This document shows, in pieces, positions 12,493 through 19,600 of a stretch of DNA of 64,000 bases; position 1 is the stretch's first letter; each line of letters opens with the position of its first letter. The position numbers and the translations under genes are program-made. Location of the stretch: contig CM119267.1 of NCBI GenBank assembly GCA_051294375.1, positions 177,409-241,408 of the forward strand, written 5' to 3'. The notes beneath the pieces were generated by a model. It saw nothing but the letters and a program-made list of their open reading frames with translations. It did no database searches and was not told where the DNA came from. This DNA is from Paraspadella gotoi. Its lineage: Eukaryota; Chaetognatha.

Positions 12493-12895
12493 ATGCTGCA
12501 AGTTGAAAAAATTATGCAAGTTGAAAAAATTATGCAAGTTGAAAAAATTATGCAAGTAGAAAAAATTATGCAAGTTGAAAAAATTATGCAAGTTGAAAAA
12601 ATTATGCAAGTTGAAAAAATTATGCAAGTTGAAAAAATTATACAAATTAAAAAAATTATACAAGTTGAAAAAATTATGCATGTTGAAAAAATTATACAAG
12701 TTGAAAAAATTATACAAGTTGAAAAAATTATACAAGTTGAAAAAATTATGCAAGTTGAAAAAATTATGCAAGTTAAAAAAATGATACAAGTTGAAAAAAT
12801 GAAACAAGTTAAAAAAATGATAAACTCTAAAAAAATAATGCAAGCTAAAAAATTGATACAAGCTGAAAAATAATACAAGTTGAAAAAATAAAAAA
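12493..12895. repeat. 18-bp minisatellite, about 21 copies
   Basis: The unit ATGCAAGTTGAAAAAATT (with TACAAGTTG and similar variants) repeats with an 18-base period, decaying at the right end. Because 18 is divisible by three and the unit lacks stops in several frames, both strands show long artificial open frames of hexapeptide repeats (MQVEKI on plus, NFFNLH on minus). It has no splice context or upstream start signal, so I read it as a minisatellite. Confidence 0.92.
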
Positions 12896-12998
12896 GTTAA
12901 AAAATATTATTATTGCTGCAGTAACAGTTCAGTTTAAGCCTTTGAAAGCAATTTACATGTATTGGCGCAGCCACTGGTTCATTATTTATTTAAATTTC

Positions 12999-13190
12999 AT
13001 ATGAAATTGGTACAACCAATATAAAAATTATCCATTCATTTAATAAATAAGTTATCTTGCCCCTGACTTGGGACAGGCTTTGGTGGTTTAAGCCCTCCAT
13101 CACTCTTACAAGATAATGACATAGCAGGTCCCCACAAGCTTTCAATCAAAACTCTCTCACAGTCTCGTTTATTCACTCCCAGATAACCTG
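12999..13190. repeat. Dispersed repeat of about 190 bp (also 38557-38745 and 45053-45238)
   Basis: The same 190-base sequence, with TTATCCATTCATTTAATAAA near its left end and CTCGTTTATTCACTC at its right, occurs at three places in similar orientation with about 10 percent divergence between this copy and the other two. The 45 kb copy lies in an intron of the UNC-93-like gene. No pol III boxes or coding potential were recognised. A SINE or MITE relic is likely. Confidence 0.75.
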
Positions 13191-13501
13191 GCTTCCCTAT
13201 CCATATTTAATTTACAACTTTTATACATTAAAGAATATTATAATTATCAAAATGCTCAAATTTCCTAATAGTATAATCTCTTTTCTTCATTTTTTTCGTC
13301 CAAATTTTTAGTTTTTAACAATTTAACAATTTTTAACGCTGGTTGTAAAGTTATCTGTTATACAGGGTAGTGAATCAAAACTTAGAAAATCTGTATCACT
13401 TCATCTTTTTTTTATTCTGTGACGTAACGGGTACATTTAAATAAAAATTTAGAGAATTGACAAAGTTTTTTGTTTGCAACGAATTTTATTTTGATTTAAC
13501 A

Positions 13502-13537
13502 GACATGTTTCGACTTGTTTTTACAAGCCTTCATCAG
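13502..13537 (-). ncRNA. Hammerhead-like ribozyme motif, copy 1
   Basis: On the minus strand: CTGATGA, then a helix II of GGCTTGT/ACAAGTC (seven pairs, one G-T) with a short A-rich loop, then GAAAC, ATG and the GUC cleavage triplet. Helix III is the minimal palindrome ACATGT, as in minimal type I hammerheads that may act as dimers. Helix I can form four pairs next to the core. One extra A lies between CTGATGA and helix II in every copy here, a departure from the classical core that leaves activity uncertain. Confidence 0.6.
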
Positions 13538-14156
13538 CGTTTTGACAGTTAGTTTGAAATTTGTGCATAAGAAGGGAGGAGAGAGAGGGAGAGAGAGAGA
13601 GTAGGTTCAAAGTTTTCCAACAAAGTGGTGAGACAGAATAGTGGTCAGATGAGAGGACAGGTCAAGGTGAGGACAGATTGAATAAGTTGTGAAAAGAAGT
13701 AAAACTTAGAGAGAGAGAGAGAGGGAGAGAAAGAGAGAGACAACTCCTTAAATTTCACTTTATAATCACTTACCTAACACTTAAAAAATTCTCACATTTT
13801 ATTTTCTAAAAATTTCATTTCATTTTTCACTTTCTATCCCTTAGTTAACTATTTATCCATTAGATAATTGTTAAATTTCACTAATTTTAGTTTTTCAAAG
13901 TATTTATCGTTGTTTTACATTGCACAATGTATCATTTATTATTTATTTATCCCTGTTGTCTCTCTCTCTTTCCCTCTCTCTCTCTCTCTCTAAGTTTCAC
14001 TACTTTTCACAACTTATTCAATCTGTCCTCACCTTGACCTGTCCTCTCACTGACCACTATTCTGTCTCACCACTTTGTTGGAAAACTTTCAACCTACTCT
14101 CTCTCTCTCTCTCTCCTCCCTTCTTATGCACAAATTTCAAACTAACTGTCAAAACG

Positions 14157-14192
14157 CTGATGAAGGCTTGTAAAAACAAGTCGAAACATGTC
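14157..14192 (+). ncRNA. Hammerhead-like ribozyme motif, copy 2
   Basis: Identical in all 36 core bases to copy 1 but on the plus strand, in the right arm of palindrome 1. The predicted cleavage site follows GUC at 14190-14192. Transcripts from each arm would be cut near the outer edge of the palindrome. Downstream, the TGTTAAATC sequence pairs in part with CAAAACG upstream of the core to form helix I. Confidence 0.6.
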
Positions 14193-14305
14193 TGTTAAAT
14201 CAAAATAAAATTCGTTGCAAACAAAAAACTTTGTCAATTCTCTAATCACTACTAACAACGAAAAAGAAAGGATTACTTCAATAGATACTATAAGGAAAAA
14301 GTTTA

Positions 14306-14590
14306 AATTGTGATTCAGCAACGAATTTATTTAATAGTAAATGGACATGTTTCGGTTCGGTTTACGAACCTTCATCAGCGCAGTTTAAGACAGTTGTGAA
14401 ATATTTAATTATTTGGTGCATAAAGAAGGGAGAGAGAGAGGAAGAGAGAGATAGAGAGCGCAAAGTTTTCCAAAACAGAGTTGAGAAAGGACAGTGGTCA
14501 AATGTGTGAGGACAGGTTAAGTTAAGGACAGAGATGTTGAATTTTTGTGAAGGTAAAGTGAAATGGTGAAAGAGAGAGAGAGAGAGAGAG
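14306..14590 (-). repeat. Single diverged arm of the hammerhead-bearing repeat
   Basis: Same order as the arms of palindrome 1 but diverged by roughly a quarter: CAACGAATTTATTT flank, hammerhead-like core at 14344-14378, TTTGGTGCATAAAGAAGGG, (GA)n tract, GGACAG-containing stretch, and a second (GA)n tract at 14571-14591. No inverted partner was found next to it; it abuts the outer arm of the nested palindrome at 14592. Confidence 0.7.
14344..14378 (-). ncRNA. Hammerhead-like ribozyme motif, copy 3
   Basis: Minus strand: CTGATGA, extra A, helix II GGTTCG/CGAACC (six Watson-Crick pairs, loop TAAAC), GAAAC, ATG, GUC. Relative to copies 1 and 2 several helix II base pairs have changed on both sides and still pair, while the core is unchanged. 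This covariation is the strongest internal evidence for a conserved RNA fold. Helix I is weak here. Confidence 0.62.
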
Positions 14591-14762
14591 ATATAATACA
14601 TTAAGGCGTAGTGAAAGTTACATACGAAAATTCTAAAAGTCAATTATGAACATCATATATCAGTGAACATTAATTTGTAAAAAAAATTAATTTTATGTTT
14701 TTTAATTTTCGTAGTAGGCTATATTTATATATAGTTATAAAATATAAAAATAAAATATAAAT

Positions 14763-15031
14763 ATTAACAAAGTTTGATTTTATTTTGCAACGAATTTTAT
14801 TTTAAAAGAGCAGACATGTTTCGGCTCACAATACGAGCCTTCATCAGCGCACATGAGTTATGAACTTGATACAAGTTTTTAGTTAAAGTAAAAGAGAGAG
14901 AGAGAGAGAGAGAGAGGGTTAAAGAATTGAGTAAGGACAGTGATCAGTAGTGAGGACAGATTTTTTGAGCCGAAACATGTCTGCTCTTTTAAAATAAAAT
15001 TCGTTGCAAAATAAAATCAAACTTTGTTAAT
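14763..15031. repeat. Palindrome 2: 66-bp arms with hammerhead-like motif
   Basis: Arms 14763-14828 and 14966-15031 appear to be perfect reverse complements by eye. The left side carries a full hammerhead-like core (14813-14847, minus). The right side keeps only the 3' half, GAGCCGAAACATGTC at 14967-14981; the CTGATGA half is absent upstream of it. A (GA)n tract fills part of the spacer. After the right arm, ACAACGAAAAAGAAAGG recurs as after palindrome 1. Confidence 0.8.
14813..14847 (-). ncRNA. Hammerhead-like ribozyme motif, copy 4
   Basis: Minus strand: CTGATGA, extra A, helix II GGCTC/GAGCC (five pairs, loop GTATTGT), GAAAC, ATG, GUC. Helix II differs from copies 1-3 by paired substitutions. 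In helix I the third pair is G-C here and A-U in copies 1 and 2, a second compensatory change. Only this side of palindrome 2 has the complete motif. Confidence 0.6.
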
Positions 15032-15082
15032 CTCTCAAACAACGAAAAAGAAAGGATAATTACCATAAATATAAATTCGAAA

Positions 15083-15368
15083 AATTTCAAAATAAGCTTT
15101 TCTTAATTTTGATTGCAGATTTGAATTCCTCATCAAAAGTTAAAAGAAAATATAAATCATTTTTAAAAATTCTTTCATTAAGTGGGTTAATAATTAAAAA
15201 AATTATATTTAATATATAAGTTTATTTTCAGCTTAAAATATAGCTTTTTCCAAATTTTTACCCACTTAATGAAGGAATTTTTTAAAAAGAGTTATATTTC
15301 TTTTTATCAACTTTTTATGACGAATCCAAATCTGCAAAAAAATCTGAGAAAAAAACTGTTTTGAAATT
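15083..15368. repeat. Foldback hairpin, arms of about 105 bp
   Basis: Left arm about 15083-15187 and right arm about 15260-15368 are imperfect reverse complements around a 72-base AT-rich loop. Shared landmarks are TTGCAGATTTG on the outside and CTTCATTAAGTGGGT on the inside (as read on the left arm). No coding potential. It lies inside the larger nested palindrome and looks like a separate MITE-type insertion. Confidence 0.75.
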
Positions 15369-15629
15369 TTAACATTTATTGGTTAAGTACTAGTATAAAT
15401 ATGGCCTACTGCGTAAATTGTAAAATTTATTATAATTTTTTTTATTACATAAATGTTCATTAATATAATGATGTTCGTTCCTCACTTTTAGAATTTTAAT
15501 TAAAGTTAAATTTAGAAATTTTACTACGCCTTAATAATACATTATACAATGTAAAAATAGTGTAGGCTTAAGTAATAACAATTAACTGCTAATAAATTAA
15601 ATTAGGTTAAATTAGTGATTTTGAAATAG

Positions 15630-15712
15630 TTTTGGTTTAATTAATAAATTAATTAATTACCGCTAATGATCGTGGGCAGATCCGACATTGTTTGCTAAAA
15701 CTTGTTACAATA
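15630..15712 (-). repeat. Dispersed repeat shared with 36038-36115
   Basis: The reverse complement of this stretch, with AACAAGTTT, GGATCTGCC, ACGATCAT and GCGGTAATTAATTAATTT, recurs in plus orientation at 36038-36115. It is short and non-coding, probably the end of an interspersed element. Confidence 0.6.
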
Positions 15713-15802
15713 CAAATTTAGAAATAACAAATTCTAGGTCTTATAATAATATTTTTTTTTATTTTCCTTTCATTTCTTTGGTGTAAATTTAAACAAGAGA
15801 AA

Positions 15803-15967
15803 AGATTGAATTTCAAAACGAATTTTTTGTTTTAAATTTGCATACATGTTCTGAATAGTTTTCTATGCATGGTCAGTGAAAAAACATTTTATGAAAGTAG
15901 AATGAAAAGCTATTTGAAAAATGTATGCAAATTAAAAACAAAAAATTTGTTGTAAAGTTCAATCTAG
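15803..15967. repeat. Palindrome 4: 45-bp arms with degenerate hammerhead-like centre
   Basis: Arms 15803-15846 and 15922-15967 are imperfect reverse complements (AGATTGAA on the outside, TTTGCATACA on the inside). The layout mirrors palindromes 1 and 2: an AACGAATTTTTTGTTT-like flank, then ACATGTTC, a stem (ATAG...CTAT) and GGTCAGTG where the others have TTCATCAG. The core no longer matches CTGATGA/GAAAC, so I read it as a decayed or divergent relative without ribozyme capacity. Confidence 0.6.
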
Positions 15968-15999
15968 AAAATAGAATATAAAATTCGTAAAGCCAATGT

Positions 16000-16610
16000 T
16001 AAAATTACCTATTAAATCGATATTTGAATCCTTCCAAGGGAAACTCAAAAGCATTGCCGCTTAGTGTACTTTTTAAAGGGTGCCCTTTCTGTAACTTTCT
16101 GCCAAAAATAGACTGCACTTGATAGTCACTTCATGAAGATGACTTTTAGGAAGAGGGTGTAGAAGACGAAAATAATAATAATAAAAGTGAGGAGAAGGTG
16201 AAGAATTGTGACGATGTAAGAGAAGTAGAAAAGAAGTGAGACTAGCTCTCTCCTGATCCACTTTTATCATCGCCCGGACCAACTTGACCTTACGGTCGCC
16301 TCGGCCCTATTACTGTGTCCGGTCAATCTAAGGTCATTGCCAAAGCTAGGGCAAACTGACCGTGTGGAATAGACCGGCTCAAAGAAAGAGGAGAGAGGAA
16401 GGGTTTAGAGAGAGAGACCGGTGGTAAGTCGCCTCAAGGGCGTCCTTTTTTTGGAGCAAGCTTCTGGGTTGTTCTTCTTTTTTATGGTTGGGAAAAGTTA
16501 ATGATAATTAAATATCATACTTAATTTAAACCTAGGATATGCTTTAATGTACTTACAATATAATGTTGAATACTTTTATAACTTTATATCTTATTATTTA
16601 TTCACAACAG
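16000..16610. other. Upstream region of the FN3-GTPase exon
   Basis: No convincing gene. 16390-16430 is a GA-rich patch. The last 50 bases are a T/A-rich tract ending in TTCACAACAG (16601-16610), a good 3' splice site directly before the large open frame. The sequence from the first in-frame ATG (16563) to 16610 is therefore probably intron, and the true start codon lies in an upstream exon that I could not identify. Confidence 0.5.
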
Positions 16611-19600
16611 AAAAACCTGAATGGAGAAACGGCCCCCCCATTTAAAAGTAAGGAAAATGAAGAAATTACTAAGTTACGCTCAAAACTTGATGAGCTCCAG
16701 CTGCCAAAGGACTTGCAAAAAGTAATTATAGATGAGGAGGAGTTCAATACCTTGCATTTATTTGCTGAAATTACGCCAGATGACATTGAAGAAATGTTCA
16801 AAAAAATTGGCTTGTCACGGGGTAAAAAGAAAAGACTTGACAATGCCATAGCAGAAGTGAAAAAGTATTTGAACAAAAATGATGAGGTGACTAAAGCATC
16901 GTCTAAAATATTTCCCTCTGACAATCAAGATGATGAAGCTGATGAATATGTAGATGCAAGCAATGAAATTCCTAAAGTAGAAAAAGGCAAAAATACCGAA
17001 CCAATTGATGTGAGTTATCTTAAGTCAAGTTCAGTTGAAAAAGAGGTTCATCTTCAACCTGGAAAGTATTTGGTAAAGAACACCTCTAAAACAAGCATTC
17101 AGTTGAAGTGGAACACAGAAAATTCCAATCATGGTGCAGCGTACTCAGTGGCATGGCAAAAAGAAACATCAAATTTATTAGATTATCTACACCGAGAAAA
17201 AGAGAAAACTAGCATCAATGAATGTGAAACGACCATAGACAATCTAGATACTCTAAGGAAGTATACCTTCACAATCAAGGAAATATATCTAAAAGAAAAG
17301 TCAAACACTATTAAAACACAACCGATTTTAATTGGTACTAAACCTACCTCACTTGAATGGGTCAATGTGGATAATTCAAAGGGTATACGAAATGGCAATA
17401 AAATCAAATTTACATGTAGAGCACCAGTTGACTTTGGAGGATTTGATAGCTTAAAGTATAATGTTGAAATCTGGTATCCAGATAAAAAGGAGAGGGTTTA
17501 TCATGATTGCTATGATTCAAAGTCTCTTTACGGTGTAGAAAGTTTTGAAAACAATTTATCAGATAAGTTTGGAAGGTGTGTTTTGAGAGTAAAGGCAGGA
17601 AACAGTATAGGAGACACCAATTGGCTGTTAAGTGAGATTTTCCTTGCAGGAAGGATTCCAGAGCAGCCTCAGGAGCCATTGTGCGTGAGAGTTGGCCGAA
17701 ATATGTTGAGTGTATCATGGAAAGCACCTTTGGAAAATGGAGGTTACCCTGTTATGAATTATCATGTCTCTATTTTTGAGAATGATACAAAAAGGTTAGA
17801 GACTAAATTTTGTCCAACAACGGCAGTTGAGTTTTTTAATATATCTAGTGGAATTTGGAATGTAGAAATCAGTGCCAATACTGAATTTGGCATGGGTCTT
17901 CCTTTAAGGCTTAAAAAAATATATGTAGGCTCAATTCCTGATAAACCTCAAGATTGTAAGTTGAGCTACACAAGAAATAGTGTAACACTGACTTGGGATG
18001 AGCCGAAAGACAATGGTGGTTTACCATTGATACGCTATGATATTGCTTACAGTATTCTGGATAACAAAGACACAAAAACTTGGCTTTCTGCTGATTCTGT
18101 TGATGCACATTTAAAACGATTCACACTACCTAACATTCCAGAAAGGCAGGAGATTCAACTAAAAATACGAGCCACTAATCCCATTGGTACAAGTGATTGG
18201 TACGAAACCCCAAGCATATTTACATCAGATAAACCACAGGCACCACAGGGACCGCTAAACATATTTTGTGTATCTCCTTCTTTGTTAAGTCTTAGTTGGA
18301 AACCTCCAGTAGATGATGGTGCTGCAGATATTATGCATTACAATGTGAACCTTTTTCTACAAACTGATGAATGCAATTCCAACTGGAAAGAATTGGCAAA
18401 AGAACAAACAGAAAAAGAAGAATTAATGATTGAAGTTCCCCATATACCCAATACAGTCCAACTTCAGTGCACAGTTGCTGCCTGCAACCGAAATGGAGTC
18501 GGAGAAAGACTAAGATCTCATCCACTATACATGGTCTGTCCTCCTTCAGCTCCTCTTGGACCAATACAATTCAGTGACTTAACTAGGAATTCCGTTCTGC
18601 TGCATTGGACCAAGCCCGAGCAAGATGGAGGAGATGATTGTTTAAAATATGAAATACAACATAAAATAGCAGGTGATAAAAAGTGGATTATGTCTGAATT
18701 TAAATTGAATAACTCTGCAGCATTGGTAGAAAATTTGCCAAATGGCAAAGAAATGACATTTGCTGTGACTGCAATAAATCGAAATCTTGGCAAAAGTGAA
18801 AAATTATTGTCAGAGCCTATTATCATTGCTGGTCTACCTGACCCTCCCAGTAAACTAACAGTACAGAAGATGAAAAGTGACATATTCAACTTGTCCTGGA
18901 CCCAAGTAAAAAACGATGGTGGCCTACCAATTATAAAGTATGAAGTTTGGTACAAAGGTGCAAAAACAAATTGGAATTTATTGAGCACTACAAAAGATTT
19001 TAATTTGGATAATATTAAAATGAATCGAGGAGAGACCTGCACCTTTGGAATTAAATCTTGTAATGAGAGAGGGAAAAGCGAATTGGCAACAACGGATCCA
19101 TCTCCAGTTGGAAGTTCCCCTTCTGCAATCAGTCAAGACTCAATCGTAATTAAACCCTCAAGAGACTCATGTGAGATCACTTGGAATTATCCTGCAGATG
19201 ATGGTGGTTTTCCAGTGCAGCTTTACACAGTACAAAGTTTAGTAGAGGATGAAAAAAACTGGCAGTCAATACCAGCATCATTCTCTAATGAAAAAGCTGT
19301 CATAGAAAACCTTATTCCAGGAAAACAATACTTCTTCCGCATTTCAGCTAAAAACATTATTGGTTGTGGTGAATCAACCATTACAAAAGATCCTGTTGCA
19401 ATTGGAGGTCCACCCTCTGAGCCTCTAGGGCCAGTAAAAATCCGTGAGGTTACTCCAGAAAATTTGATTAAACTAGAATGGCAACCACCAAAATACTCTG
19501 GTGGCTTCCAACCAATTTACAAGTTAGCTTTGCTCACAAAAGAAAATATTCAACCAGTGAAAGAGATTGTTGATACAAATTCTTTTGAACTTATGCTGAA

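Larger units (their letters stand above)
13449..14245. repeat. Palindrome 1: inverted arms of about 290 bp, each with a hammerhead-like motif
   Basis: Left arm 13449-13744 and right arm 13955-14245 are reverse complements across nearly their whole length, separated by about 210 bases of AT-rich spacer. From the outside in, each arm holds an AT-rich flank with CAACGAATTTTATT, a hammerhead-like core, a (GA)n tract, a conserved stretch with several GGACAG motifs, and a second (GA)n tract. The right end continues into AACAACGAAAAAGAAAGG, which also follows palindrome 2 near 15040, suggesting a defined element end. Diverged single copies lie at 14306-14590 and 14763-15031. Confidence 0.85.
14592..15545. 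repeat. Nested palindrome: outer arms enclosing two further palindromes
   Basis: Outer arms 14592-14735 and 15397-15545 are imperfect reverse complements (shared landmarks: TTAAGGCGTAGT, ATTCTAAAAGT, GTAGGC). Between them sit palindrome 2 (arms 14763-14828 and 14966-15031) and a second hairpin (about 15083-15187 and 15260-15368). The whole 950-base region could fold as a large cruciform or, if transcribed, as a branched hairpin. It resembles foldback elements inserted within one another. Confidence 0.75.

Noticed and set aside
12442-12878. Long open frames over the 18-bp repeats (MQVEKI and HNFFNL peptides)
   Set aside because: They follow from a stop-free 18-bp unit; frames are open on both strands, with no splice or start context.
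14967-14981. Fifth complete hammerhead motif
   Set aside because: Only the 3' half is present; no CTGATGA strand or helix II partner lies upstream, so it is listed only as a half motif.
16563-16610. MLNTFITLYLIIYSQQ as a signal peptide of the FN3-GTPase protein
   Set aside because: This stretch is a T/A-rich tract ending in TTCACAACAG, a good 3' splice site, so the hydrophobic residues are most likely translated intron.
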